Assembly: GCA_037127255.1 (NCBI GenBank)
Contig: JBANSL010000014.1
Span: forward strand, 72,213,646-72,277,645
Length of the DNA stretch: 64,000 bases
Direction of reading: 5' to 3'
Source: Persicaria tinctoria
Lineage: Eukaryota > Streptophyta > Magnoliopsida > Caryophyllales > Polygonaceae
The notes beneath the pieces are model-generated. The model saw only the letters and a list, made by a program, of their open reading frames with translations, had not been told where the DNA came from and ran no database searches. A program made the translations under genes and the position numbers. The number at the start of each line of letters is the position of its first letter. Within the stretch, counting starts at the first letter, position 1. Positions 32,402 through 43,395 of this stretch are shown piece after piece.

Positions 32402-34342
32402 TCATCTTGAGCCTCGAGATTGGTAGAGCTCAACGCGGCTCTTGGCTTCGATCAATAGATGTTCCCGGTCCTCGTCTTGCATCAAATTCGGTTGCTTCAA
32501 CGCCCATTCGAGGACATTGAGCACCTGGTTCTCGGCCAGCTCCTCGCTCTCGGGGGCGTGCTTGGCAATGTAGGCTAGCAAGACGAGAGCAGCGATGTTG
32601 ACGATCTTCTCCCCAAAGTAGACCAATTGGACCAAATGCTTGAGCCCTCCGGCCTCGATGATCGCCTTGGAGTGGTCAATGTGGAGGTAGTTGTCCTCGC
32701 CCGCGAACTTGGTGAGGGCAATAGCGGCCTCCCTCGAGACATGTGGCTCGGTGTCGTCGAGGAGCGCTACTAGAGGCGCAATCATCCTCGTCTCGGTGGC
32801 CCGGAAGGTCCTTGCGAGGTTCCCGATCGCCTTGATGCAGGGGACTAATAATAGTTCCGAGTTGGCCTCCTCTACCACCTTGAGGAGCTGGTCGACCACC
32901 GCCTTGCAGGCCGGGGACGTCGGCTTGAAGGCCGATCGCCGGAGATCGGAGTCCTTCTCGGCGACGGACGTGATCTCCATCAAAGCCATAGCCGAATTCG
33001 CCTTGATTTCATCCGCGCCCTTCTCGAGCAGCACGGCGAAGCAGAGCAGCGCCCGGGACTCCGTTATGCTGCGGCAAATGGCGGAGTTCCCGATCGCGAG
33101 CTTCCACAGCGCCCGGGCCGCCATGGCCTTCATCTTCGCCTTGGTCGCCGGGTCATTGAGATCCCTCGCCTTCACCCCGGTCAAGCTCGGGCTATGGCCG
33201 GTGTGATTGCTACCCTTGGCCGCCGAAGCCGAATTCGGCTTCGGCGGCGGGTGATTGGCCTTCCCGGTGTTCATAGCGATGGTGGAGGCGACCACATTGT
33301 GCATACTAGTATGCCCCAATCCGTTGGGGCGCTGGAGCTGGATCAGGCCGGCCTGATCGTCGTCGAATTGATTGACATTGACATCATCTTTGCCCTTGGA
33401 ATTGGCGGTGGCGATGACGACCTGGTGGATGGAGGAGGGTTTGTGGGCGGCGATGGAGTACTTGCTGTGCTCCTGGATGGTCTCGAAGGCGAGGTGGCTG
33501 ACGAGGAGGCGGACGACGTTGTTCTGGGCGAAGAGGTCCTGGCACTTGGGGTAGTGGGCGGCGAACTCCGACACGGCCCAGGCGACCATGGATTGGACGG
33601 GCATAGGGCCGTCCTTGAGGAGCTTGGCGAAGGCGGAGCAGGCGCCGGCGACGACCATCTGCTCGACGCTCTCGGGGTCGCGGCCGAGGAGGCCGAGGGC
33701 GCGGGCGGCGTTCTCCTGGCCGTCGGGCTTGCCTTCCTTGAGGAGCTTGAGGAGCGGGAGGACGCCGCCTTCCTCGATGATGAGGCTGCCGTAGCGGTCG
33801 TTGTCGCGGGCGAGGGAGACGAGGGAGGCAGCGGCGTCGGCGCGGTCGTCGAGGGAGCCGGTCTGGAGGTGCGCGATCTGCTCCCAGATGAGGCAGAGGA
33901 TGGGCTCGTTGGCGGCGATCGGGGGAAGGCCGAGGTAGTCGTAGTCGTCCGAGTCGCGGGATTCGGCGGGGGCGGAAACGCGGAGGAGCCAGGAGACGTC
34001 GCCGACGGAGTTATCGAGTAAAGACAGGACCTTGCGGGAGTAGGCGGCGGGGACAAGGGTGAAGGCGCGGCGGACGAAGCCGTTGGCGCTGCGGTACTTG
34101 AGGGCGAGGGATAAGGCCTTGTCGAGTACCTGCTCGGTGTCGGAGATGATGCGGGCGGTGGGGCGCTCGTAGAGGTCGGAGGAGGAGCGGGCGGCTTGCC
34201 GGAGGAGGTCGGCAAGCTTGGAGGTCTTCGATTTCAGGTCGAGGCACTCCTGCCGGAACGAGGAGCACTCATCGGAGACCTTGATTACCTGATCGGCGAC
34301 CTGGATTGGCTTGGTTAGGATCTGCTTGACCTTGTCCGCCAT
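32402..34342 (-). CDS. ARO: ARMADILLO REPEAT ONLY (ARO) protein
   Basis: Intronless, 646 aa. N-terminal helices MADKVKQILTKPIQVADQV and the region through AFTLVPAAYSRKVLSLLD match the ARO family start. Armadillo repeats follow (AAASLVSLARDNDRYGSLI, NAARALGLLGRD, QSMVAWAVSEFA). A low-complexity linker (about residues 340-395) separates a second armadillo block (MAARALWKLAIGNSAICRS, IKAIGNLARTFRATETRM, REAAIALTKFAGEDN). It has no U-box or kinase domain, hence 'repeat only'. In Arabidopsis ARO1-4 act in polarised growth and trichome shape, linked to ROP GTPase control and the cytoskeleton. GC content is high, giving long antisense shadow frames that should be ignored. Confidence 0.94.
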   Translation of the reverse strand: MADKVKQILTKPIQVADQVIKVSDECSSFRQECLDLKSKTSKLADLLRQAARSSSDLYERPTARIISDTEQVLDKALSLALKYRSANGFVRRAFTLVPAAYSRKVLSLLDNSVGDVSWLLRVSAPAESRDSDDYDYLGLPPIAANEPILCLIWEQIAHLQTGSLDDRADAAASLVSLARDNDRYGSLIIEEGGVLPLLKLLKEGKPDGQENAARALGLLGRDPESVEQMVVAGACSAFAKLLKDGPMPVQSMVAWAVSEFAAHYPKCQDLFAQNNVVRLLVSHLAFETIQEHSKYSIAAHKPSSIHQVVIATANSKGKDDVNVNQFDDDQAGLIQLQRPNGLGHTSMHNVVASTIAMNTGKANHPPPKPNSASAAKGSNHTGHSPSLTGVKARDLNDPATKAKMKAMAARALWKLAIGNSAICRSITESRALLCFAVLLEKGADEIKANSAMALMEITSVAEKDSDLRRSAFKPTSPACKAVVDQLLKVVEEANSELLLVPCIKAIGNLARTFRATETRMIAPLVALLDDTEPHVSREAAIALTKFAGEDNYLHIDHSKAIIEAGGLKHLVQLVYFGEKIVNIAALVLLAYIAKHAPESEELAENQVLNVLEWALKQPNLMQDEDREHLLIEAKSRVELYQSRGSR

Positions 34343-34565
34343 GGGAGAGAGGAGGAAGGTGAAGACGCCAGATCAGTGTGGATTGCAAATTGGGGGAAAT
34401 TGGACCAAAATTGAAGGAATTAGGGCTGGAAATTGGAAGGATGATTGTAAATCAGAGCGTTTCGGGGGGTGATGGGGACCGGTTGGGTTGGGGGTTACGG
34501 TGGCGATGGTGGGAGCCTGGGAGGTTTTTGGTCTCTTGAAGGAGTTTTACAGTTTTGTTGTGCAG

Positions 34566-34585
34566 AGAAAGAGAGAGAGAGAGAG
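34566..34585 (-). promoter_or_regulatory. GA/CT-rich tract upstream of ARO
   Basis: GAGAGAGAGAGAGAG on the plus strand is a CT-rich leader or GAGA-type motif about 225 bp upstream of the ARO start. CT-tracts are common near plant transcription starts. Confidence 0.45.
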
Positions 34586-34774
34586 GTGGGGATGGGGGTG
34601 GGGCCCACTTGGTTGCTACATGGACCTTTGACGCTTTCCATCTCCATTTGGCTGGTCAGCCCAACTCATCTGGCTGGCCGGGTGGGTGCTCTGCACAACG
34701 CGGGTTTGGGTTTTAGGGGTATTTGTGATTTTTCTTTTTAAAAAAATAATAATATATTTTTTAACGGAAAAGAT

Positions 34775-34923
34775 AAATTTATACACCAGTAATTTTTACT
34801 GAATACACCATTGATAAGTCCGCAATTGGTAATTTTGAACATGGGTGGACGCCACTAATGGGTCCTCAATAAATTACAAACTCATTAGTGGTGTATTAAG
34901 TAAAAATTAACGATGTATTTAAA
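34775..34923. mobile_element. MITE, about 149 bp
   Basis: Left AATTTATACACCAGTAATTT and inverted right AAATACATCGTTAATTTTTA continue to match through CTTAATACACCA-T-ATG. AT-rich, no ORF. Ends approximate. Confidence 0.6.
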
Positions 34924-34929
34924 AATCCC

Positions 34930-35430
34930 CTTCCCTTAAATTAAAATTTAATTCATTTGATTTTTTGAAATATTTTTTATTTTTTTATAAAAGTAAAGTG
35001 ATTGAAATTTTGAAGATATAGTTTTTTTTTATTCAATTGTATTTTTTAAAGATGATGAAATCACACTCTATATAAAATATGAAGATTTTTTCATATATAT
35101 TAATCAATAATGTACTAAGATATAAAGAAGAAAAGGAGGGAATGTATGAATATTAAACACGAAATAAGATTTGGACAGATATATATTATTGCAATGCAAA
35201 TAATGTTCATCTATCTTATTGAGTGTAGTAAGTATAATTGAGATGGCTTGTAATTTAATCATATGAGTTGTTTTTAAAGTTGTTTTAGGAAATGAATTGT
35301 TTTAGTAGTTAATAAATTGACAGCTTCATCTTCCAAAATATGGGTCCAAGTCCAAGGGGGTGAGCACCTTTATGTTATATTATTAAGATATTGTCTTAGG
35401 ATGCATTGTATCATTTTTTTGTTGGACCAT
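34930..35430. other. AT-rich intergenic sequence
   Basis: Nothing recognised. Confidence 0.5.
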
Positions 35431-35615
35431 AATATATTTACACTAGCTGTAATTTTTTTAATTTTACACAACAAGTACTGACATGTGGCAAAAAACTATA
35501 CAAAAAGTAACTAGTCTATAAGTCTAGTTTTTTTTCTTCTTTTTTAAAGTTGGAATCTTGTAATTTAAGTGGTGGTGTAAAGAATCTAGATTTACACTAA
35601 GTGTAAACATATATT
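35431..35615. mobile_element. MITE, about 185 bp
   Basis: Left AATATATTTACACTAGCTGT and inverted right AATATATGTTTACACTTAGT pair over about 22 bp. No ORF. Confidence 0.6.
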
Positions 35616-36055
35616 TTTCCTTCTTTTTTTTTAAGGCTTAACATAAAATACATTTTATTTTCAGTCTTTCACATTGTAACCGGGTGAAATTTTTGAAATT
35701 TAAGCAAGTTTTACTTACAAGCCTACTACAATGTTCAAATTCTTTGGATATTTGGTAAGAATAGGGTTTTTCGCATTTGAATCAAAATTTATGGGGTAAA
35801 AACTCACATTTATAAGCGATTTCACATTGTAAAAATTTAGGGTTCATATGGGACGAGAATCACGAGATTGATAAGTGATTGAAATTGATAAATTGTGCGA
35901 AATAAAAGTTGAAAATCATGAAGTGATATCAACTGAACATGGGGGGAAGTTTATTTATTGAAAAATAGGATTTATTTGATTGATAATATAAATAATTGGG
36001 TCTTTTCATATCAAATATACTCTTATAAAATCCAATATCATCATTGTAATTCTTA
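35616..36055. other. AT-rich intergenic sequence
   Basis: Nothing recognised. Confidence 0.5.
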
Positions 36056-36063
36056 AATAAATC

Positions 36064-36542
36064 CACTGTTCTAAAAATCGCGTCTAGGCGCCACCTGGGC
36101 ACTAGGCGGGAGGACACCTAGGAATTTTTAAGCCTATGCGGCCTTCTAGGAGGAAATCCGCCTAGGCCCGCCTAGTCCCGTCTAGACACCGCCTAAGACC
36201 GTCTAGCCCAACGATTATTCAATTTTACCTTCTAGGCATGTGATTAGTCGACTTATGGTTTTTTTCTTATCACCCAAGTCGGGATGTATTTGTCATTGAG
36301 TCGAAACTATTGTTTTAGAATTTAGGAGGTTTAGAGTCACTAGTCGGATGCGTACTTTTTGTGTTTATTTACTTTAGTGTTAGTTAAGCACCCCAAATTT
36401 GGGTTTATAAGTGATATTATGAATTATTATTACATTACATGAGTTACTGACATGTGGTATGAATTAAAATATAAAGAAATAATCAAGTTTGTTCTAAGCG
36501 CCTAGGCACCCGTCTCACCGCCTAGCGCTTTTTTGAACATTG
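36064..36542. mobile_element. Non-autonomous hAT element, CCTAGGCG-rich, 479 bp
   Basis: AATAAATC flanks both ends (36056-36063 and 36543-36550), a perfect 8-bp duplication. The ends are CACTGTTCTAAAAATCGCG and, inverted, CAATGTTCAAAAAAGCGC. CGCCTAGGC-type repeats fill both subterminal zones. No transposase. Confidence 0.88.
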
Positions 36543-36550
36543 AATAAATC

Positions 36551-37179
36551 ACAATTCCCAAATTTTTAACCCCTTTAAAAAAATGAGTTTTTTTTTGGCA
36601 TCATATAAACCATTAATGTTCAAACCCCTTGACATCTCATGACCATATGTTTACTTTGAATTGAGAGAGAACGAAAAAAAAAAGGATAGAATGAAGGAGA
36701 AATCAATCCTCAACTTTTTTTTCGTTTGAATCCTCAAAGGGCTTTTATTTGCTCTTGTCTTAATTTGATTCTTGATCTTGGATCCGATCGATCTTTGTGC
36801 TATAGGAACACATCTTTCCAATAATCCCTCAAATGGATTGCTTAGATGGAGAATGTAAAATAATTGGAAATAAAAGAAGATAGCTAGATTGATTCTTTTC
36901 TTTCCCTTGAACTTTTGGGTCATAGGGAAAATCAGAAAACTGAAAGTTGATGAACTTGAAAATTTGATTACCAAAAAGAAAAATGGAGAGAAATGATAAA
37001 TGAAAAGAAAAGTTGCATCACTGGATTAACCTAGCTATGTTACTATGAGCATCCATTGGCATCGAAATGCTTTCCTCATGGTTTGTGTTCAAAACTTCCA
37101 ACTTTTCACTTGCGGACCAAGTATGATCTATCTTGAAATGGTAACCTTGTGACTTGCGGTGAAAGCGTCGTCTTTGTGC
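36551..37179. other. Intergenic, no feature recognised
   Basis: A minus-strand ORF at 36651-36974 has low-complexity Phe/Ser/Lys sequence and no domain, and is not called. Confidence 0.45.
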
Positions 37180-37555
37180 TTGCGACCTAATTCTTGATGA
37201 TCGAGTTGATCATGATAGTTTTTGTGGTTTTCGAAGATATATTCCTCGTCTAGGTGAGAGATAATGTCACAGATACACACTCTCCTAGGAGACATCTACT
37301 TCCGTTGATGGGTTTCTATTTCTATCTCCCGACGTCGAAATACCGTATCAGTTTTTGACTCTCCCATATTCTCGACATTCCTTAGTCTACCTCAACTTCC
37401 ACTCCTCCATAATTTTTTTGCAGGGATAGCTTCTGTTTTGGGCTTTTCTTCTTTTTGTATTTGTGTTTATGTTTGACTCTTTAATATTTGCATTTCGGTC
37501 TCTCATTTCAGTTGTCCGAAATTTCAAATGATTACCTTTGATTAAAAAAAAAAAA
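37180..37555 (+). mobile_element. Probable truncated LINE 3-prime end with poly-A
   Basis: Shares TTTTCG-AGAT and GGAGACATCTACTTCCGTTG blocks with 15340-15665 and ends in ATTAAAAAAAAAAAAA (about 37541-37556). Consistent with a 5-prime-truncated plant LINE. No coding domain is left. Confidence 0.4.
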
Positions 37556-39150
37556 AATTGACATAAGATTATACGTTTAAAAAACCCCTTGACCTGAAAT
37601 TACACAAACGTGTAGTTGGTTTGAACCATTGTGATTTACAAGCAAAAGTACGTGTGGTTACATAATTGACAATAGGTTTGATTGAATATACAAAGTAGCC
37701 GCAAGATATTAATGGAACCGATCGATGATGCAGGATGAGGTTGGCGCGTGGGTCCCCTGTGGTGTGGTTACTCGGTCCACGTCTTCGCCCTCCGCCACGA
37801 CTCGGTCCTCACCCACTCATTGATTCTCTCGATCCTCATTTATATATACATTTAACGGAAATTTCGCCCGGTACCCCTAAGATATTGCTTATTTCACACG
37901 GTGTATAAAAGATTCACTAATTTCACCCGGTACCCCTGAGTTATGTGTGGAATTCGCCCCGTGCCCCTACTCAGTTAAAACTAACTGTCATTGCCTACCG
38001 CCGTTTGTTTGTTTTTGTTCCCTGAGACGCTCAATTCTAAACGAAGAAACGAAGAAAGGAGAGAAGAGGCCGACCAAAGGAGCAGGAATCGCCGGCAAAC
38101 CAAGAGAGCCCGCAGCCGCCGAAGGCGCTGGAAGGAGAGGTGGAGACGCCCAGTACCCGCCGGAGGTGGTGGCGCCAGGTATGTCCTCTTTAAAAAATTA
38201 GGGGTTTAAAAGTCGAATTTCGGGTTTCGATTTGTTTGCAATTTGTATTAGTTATCACTGAATTTGGCGTTTAAAGTTCGATTTAGGGTTTCAATTTTGG
38301 GTTCAATATCACTGAACTACAACCGGTTTCGATTTATTGGTCCCAAAATTCTCCGGAAGGGATGTACTGCTCAGTGGCTGGTTAGTTAGTCTAAACAAAA
38401 CAGTCTGAACGTAACCAAAGGGCTCGAATTTAGGGTTCTCCTGAAGGGATGTTATTGAATATCAGTAGAGGAGAGCAGTTAGGTAGATTATTGTAGATAG
38501 AGCAATTAGGGATGTTACTGTACAATACCCATTTAAGACTTGTGAATTTGTCTTTGCAATTGTTGTTCCAATTTGAGTGATAGGGTTGAGAAGTTGAGTG
38601 TGTGTGTTTAGTAATTCCAATCCGATCTCTAAATTTGTCTTTGCTTTGATTATTCTATATATGTAGGATGGAATGCTTGAGTTGACCAATCCATATGTTC
38701 TTATTTTCAAAACGAAAGGAGGTTTTCAGTTCAAATGATGCATATCCTTGATGTGTTATAAGATTATTGTTTGTCTAGTGCCATGCATCTTACTATCTTA
38801 GTATTGGGGAGTGGGGAACCAAGTACCTTGAGAAAGAAAGGGAAGTGTGTGTGCAACAGTTATGTGAAAGTGGGTTGTATGATCCCCTCACCCAAGAGGT
38901 AAAAATTTGATGATGAGATAAATAGTTTGATAGATTATAAATTATAATACAACAAATCACCGACGGTTAATGGTAGCTGTTGGACGTTGCCTTCCTCACC
39001 ACTTTATGATGAATTTATACTAAGCATTATATTAGTTTAGTCCATTTTTTTTAATCTACAATGGTAGTTATTTCTTATCTTTGGTGTCATCTTGGTTATG
39101 TCAGTTCTCATTTCTCACAATAACATTTTTTTTGCTTGGTATTATGATTT

Positions 39151-39363
39151 ATGAAGGTTGCTGCGCTAGAGGAGCAACAAAAGGATACAGAAGAGAACAC
39201 TGATGCTGAGGCAAAGGCAATTGACACTGACACTGACATGAATGCAACTGAACCAACATCCAAGAGTGACAGTCGCTACGAAAATCCTTGCTCGATATTC
39301 TTGGATTCTAGTTGTTGTATTGGTAGTAGTGTTTGTAGAGCTTTTAAAGCTCAATTAGCTTAG
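39151..39363 (+). CDS. Exon-like ORF inside the Mutator-like element, function unknown
   Basis: After an AAG acceptor-like site the frame reads VAALEEQQKDTEENTDAEAK and continues acidic and Thr-rich to a stop at 39361-39363. A GT donor-like site (AGGTATGTCC, 38178) in the left arm could join it, but no in-frame start was found for that splice. In another frame the end reads TKILARYSWILVVVLVVVFV, a clear membrane-helix pattern, which suggests the original protein had a membrane tail and is now frameshifted. Not recognised. It could be a broken transposon or captured-gene ORF. Confidence 0.3.
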   Translation: MKVAALEEQQKDTEENTDAEAKAIDTDTDMNATEPTSKSDSRYENPCSIFLDSSCCIGSSVCRAFKAQLA

Positions 39364-39696
39364 GACAAGCTCCATTAGTTTGTAAAGAATTTTCATTGTT
39401 GAATTGAATGGCCTTGCTTTGTAAAGAATTTACGTTGTTGAATTGAATATGGTTTTGTAAGGTGTTATGACAGTAATACATGACAACAGCCAATTTATCA
39501 CAACAAAACTGAATTTACAGAGCAAATGTTATATATCTAGCACTTTAGATCAATTTACAAAAATTGATTATTTCAAAAAAAACTAATTTACAGAATTTAT
39601 TTCAACTTGCAAATGTTATCTAGCACTTTTATGAAAACCATGTGCTAAATGTGCTGCAACCACAATCTTATTTCGACAAAATTTTGATTGTTCTTG

Positions 39697-39767
39697 TAGC
39701 CTATGTGGGAGTCGAACCCACGTCTTTGTGGATGAACACATCGCTCTACCACTTGAGCTAATAGGTT
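39697..39767 (-). other. tRNA-like sequence inside the Mutator-like element
   Basis: On the minus strand the D arm (GCTCAAGTGGTAGAGC) and T arm (GTGGGTTCGACTCCCAC) are perfect and the acceptor stem pairs at six of seven positions. The anticodon arm is poor (TGTG/CACA around TTCATC). A CAT anticodon is the only candidate. Best read as a degenerate tRNA or SINE head, not a working tRNA. Confidence 0.55.
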
Positions 39768-41250
39768 TTATTAACACTAAATAAATTTAGCATTTTGCAT
39801 CTCAAAGTGTAGACAACTTATTCAAACAGTTAAGTAGAAGATGAACATACAACTATACAAGGGAAAGTACAGAAAAAAACGAAACAAAGCTAAATGCAAA
39901 GATAAGTTTGGTGCTAAGCAAATAATAAAGGTACAGAGTAATTCGCACATATGATTAAAAGCCACTAGCATTGGGACTTGTTTTCTATCATTGAATCCCT
40001 AAAAATCAAATTGAATATGTACATTTAGTAAGGCAAATTGATCACTGGGCAATCAAATGCAGCAAAAATAATCAAACCAAAGGATGACAATAGTCAGCTC
40101 CAAAAAATTATAACAAAGTTATAAACAATCCCAATATATAAGGTACCCAGCTTCTTTTGCCCGAACAAAATTGGAAAAGCAACAAAATCAGACAAATTAA
40201 TGCCAAATATTTTACCTTCACAAGAAAGTTTCTAAACATGGTTGATTTTTAAAATTAGAGAGAAAATATGAATTAGTCCATGTTAAAACAGTTCATTAGC
40301 TAGAGGGCTTATAGATGTACTGAGAATGAATTGGGGAGTAGGTGAGAGTTGAGACCAATTGATTCCTGGTTCCACTGAGAGGTAGTCTCTATAAAGGGTA
40401 TGCTATGACTTGTGGTTTAGGTCTGTTCAGCTGGTAAGATGTAGATTTGGGATCCCTTTGTTTCCCTTTGGTTTTCTGTGATTCTCTGATCGTTTTGGGT
40501 TTGCAGTGCTTTTGTACATGTAGCATCTATAAATCCAAATGTATAAAAAATGGGTGATTTTGTGATGAAATTGACTCCAGGGTACCTAAAGACACATTAC
40601 CAGCAAGATCTATTCACAGGAGCAATTTGATCCCCATCCTTTTAAAGTGTTCAAGAGCACAACAACTTACAAGGCGAATAACCCTAATTAAACCCTAATC
40701 AAGTGCAGTTTACCATATGATCGAATTAAAAACCTCAAAAAATTGAATCCACCAATGCAAACAGGGAGAAGGAGGGCAACATAGAACCTAGAAGAGGATG
40801 AGGGGTTAATCAAACCTAGCCGGTGATAATGAACCCAAATTCAAGCCCCAAATCGAACATTTAAACCCCAAACAAATTGCAAACAAATCGAAACCCCAAA
40901 TTCGACCTTTAAACCCTAACTTTTTGAAAGGGGAAATACCTAACGCCACCACCTCCGGCCGATCCTGGGCGTCTCCTTCCGGTGCCTCTGGCGGCTGCAG
41001 GTTCCCTTGATTGCCGACGATTCCTGCTCCTTCGGTCAGCCTCTCCTCTCCTTTCTTCGTTTGGAATTGAACGTCTTAGAAACAAAAATAAAACAAACGG
41101 CAGTAGGCAAGACAGTTAATTTTAACCGAGGAGGGGCACGAGGCGAATACCCATAACTCAGGGGTACCAGACGAAATTAGCGAATCTTTTGTACACCTTG
41201 TGAAATAAGCAATACCTCAAGGATACCGGGCGAAATTTCCGTACATTTAA

Positions 41251-42042
41251 TTTAATAATTAATTTTGGGGATTTGTTCGTTTTTCCTAATTCAAACTAAT
41301 TAACAGGTAATTTATACAATTGATATATCGTTTTATTTCTTCGACCAAAGTAAACTAATCAAATAATGTCTCTTGTTATTCAATTTTGATCAATACATCA
41401 AATATATATATAAAAAACGACTTAAAAATCTAAATTACACAATTCAAAATTGATGAATTAAATCACGTTCCACGTACGATGGAGACAAGAAAAATATATA
41501 TATTTCCGCGCGAACAGCTCCAAACCTGTGATTTCTACGCACGGGAAGCTTCGTTCGGAAGATACGTATTTAACATATACGCTTATCAGATCACCCTTAA
41601 ATCTCCCTCTTTCTTCCTACTGATACGTCGATCCGAAAATCATATATATATGCCAACAAATTTTGTAAAAGTGGACGCCATATTGATCTGTATACGTGTA
41701 ACGTACGTGTTAAAACAACGTTATAAAATGCCAGCTTTTTTTTTAGCACGTACTAGCTACGTAACAGTCCCAGATGCAAATCGAATAGAGACGAGAACGA
41801 CGCATCAGAGACCGGCGCAGGAGGAATGATAGGTCAACAATGGAAGATTTCGCGACGTAACTAATGGCGGGCGTTTCGACATTTTTAAGGGGGCTACTGC
41901 CTTCCGAGAAGGCCACCCTTCCCTGTCTATTTATGGTTTAGTGTACGTTAAGTTGTCTGTTACCACATCTTTTTAGACTCTTCATTCACATTTTACTGTT
42001 TTCCACAAATTAGCTTTAGTTGGGACCTTCATTTGTGTGTTT
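41251..42042. other. Intergenic, no feature recognised
   Basis: An open frame at 41479-41829 (116 aa) has no recognisable domain and ordinary intergenic composition, so it is not called as a gene. Confidence 0.4.
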
Positions 42043-42044
42043 TA

Positions 42045-42703
42045 CTCCCTCCGTTTTAAATTATTTGACGTTTACAAATAAAAAACATTAAGGTAAACTA
42101 ATTTCTTATACTCTCCCATCAATTCAAGAGCTCTCCATTTTTTTTAGTCCTGGAGGCTTTGCAACTCTCATGTTAATCATTACACTTGATATTAACAAAT
42201 CCAGGCCAAATTAAATAAAAAACATTAAGGTAAACTAATTTCTTAATCATTACACTTCGAATTCCATTTTCTAGATTTTAAATTACTCAGAATACCGGGA
42301 AAAAACCCCCAAAAGGGGGTGGGATCGTTGCTTCAAGGCTTTGATCGTTGTTTTTCAATCAGTGGGAGTCGAAAATTGTTCGATGTTTTTCAATCTGTAC
42401 TGTAGTCTGTACTCTATAGAGCCGGTTCCAATTTTTTTTATTATAAATATCGTGTCGTGTTACACGGGTATCCGACACGAAACCATATCGTGTTTTCATG
42501 TCGGATATCCGATAATTATCGTGTCGTGTTCGAATCGACCATTTTCGTGTTATCGGTTTCGTGTATCCGACATGTCGTGTCGTGTCGGATACACGGTTGT
42601 GCACATCCCTATGAGTAGTGATAATTAATTACTGGTTGGAATGACGATTAATTTGATATATAACAGATTATGTAAAGCGTCATTTAAAAGAGAATGGATG
42701 GAG
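42045..42703. mobile_element. Stowaway-like element, enlarged (659 bp)
   Basis: The left end CTCCCTCCGTTTTAAAT and the inverted right end CTCCATCCATTCTCTTTTAAAT share TTTGACG(T/C)TTTAC inside. TA flanks both sides. The interior contains a 33-bp direct repeat (ACATTAAGGTAAACTAATTT near 42087 and 42223) and a CGTGTCG-rich insertion at about 42330-42610. It is therefore longer than a typical Stowaway. Confidence 0.75.
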
Positions 42704-42720
42704 TAATTCATAGGTGATTC

Positions 42721-43288
42721 TGTGAATGCGGAATGAAATAGAGAGATTCAAACACAAAACTCAGAGACAGAACTTATATTGATCAATCAAAAAGAGTTTA
42801 CAATCAGATCAAAATAGAGAAGTGAAGAAAACGATAGCCTCAACTAGGAACCAGTCACCAAGGATAGAACTGAAGGGCAATCGAGCTTCAAGTCTCACAA
42901 GCTCTCAAGATCTCTGTGTTTGGATGTGAAGGGAACTCAACCTACGCTCAAGAGCACAAGGTAAAGGAAACCCTAGCTGAGCTCAGGAGACAAGGGAGGA
43001 AACCATAAGCTGCTCTCAGCTTTCTCTCTCTACTTGTCGGCAATTAGGGTTTAGTAACCCTTATAAAGTCGAGCACCACATGAGACATCGTCACATAACC
43101 TCCAACGGTCAGATGTCCGAGTCCATGGACTGAGATAGCAGCTTGGGTCGGATTGAGATCAGATTGGGCTTAAGCCCAATCCAATTCCATCAGATCTTGT
43201 GCACATATTATACATACATACACATTTCTCCCTAAGTACCAAAAACATAAGAATTACATAAGAGGCTTATAGTGAGACGAGCCTAACA
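42721..43288 (-). repeat. 3-prime LTR of the Copia element (568 bp)
   Basis: Minus-strand sequence runs TGTTAGGCTC...CGCATTCACA, with canonical TG...CA ends. CACATATTATACATACATAC near 43200 is shared with the other LTR remnant. Confidence 0.88.
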
Positions 43289-43395
43289 ATTGCCCTCCTA
43301 ATTCTATGTTTACACATATCGTAAAACTGCCTTGTTGAAATGTGAACTGAATTTATTCCTTTTCTATCATCAGCTAGACAAACTCCTTCTCAGCA

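Larger units (their letters stand above)
37856..41241. mobile_element. Mutator-like element with about 430-bp terminal inverted repeats (3,386 bp)
   Basis: TACATTTAA flanks both ends (37847-37855 and 41242-41250), a perfect 9-bp duplication. The ends begin CGGAAATTTCGCCCGGTA. The inverted similarity continues through AATTCGCC-CGTGCCCCT, the GC-rich part (GGAGCAGGAATCGCCGGC near 38081, pairing with GCCGACGATTCCTGCTCC near 41014) and TTCGATTTGTTTGCAATTTG (38226, pairing near 40870). No MURA transposase is seen, so it is non-autonomous. The GC-rich arm could be captured gene sequence. It contains an exon-like ORF (39151-39363) and a tRNA-like block (39697-39767). Confidence 0.92.

Noticed and set aside
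33194..34215. Long open frames on both strands (for example 275 aa plus strand, 290 aa minus strand in another frame)
   Set aside because: They lie inside the GC-rich ARO coding region; their sequence is low-complexity (Gly/Glu/Val or Pro/Ser) and the ARO frame explains the DNA.
36651..36974. 107-aa minus-strand frame, Phe/Ser/Lys-rich
   Set aside because: Low-complexity AT-rich translation without a domain.
39697..39767. Functional nuclear tRNA gene
   Set aside because: Acceptor stem mismatch and a poor anticodon arm; it lies inside a transposon. Reported only as tRNA-like.
41479..41829. 116-aa open frame (METRKIYIFPREQ...)
   Set aside because: No domain, no promoter or splice evidence; consistent with chance in intergenic DNA.
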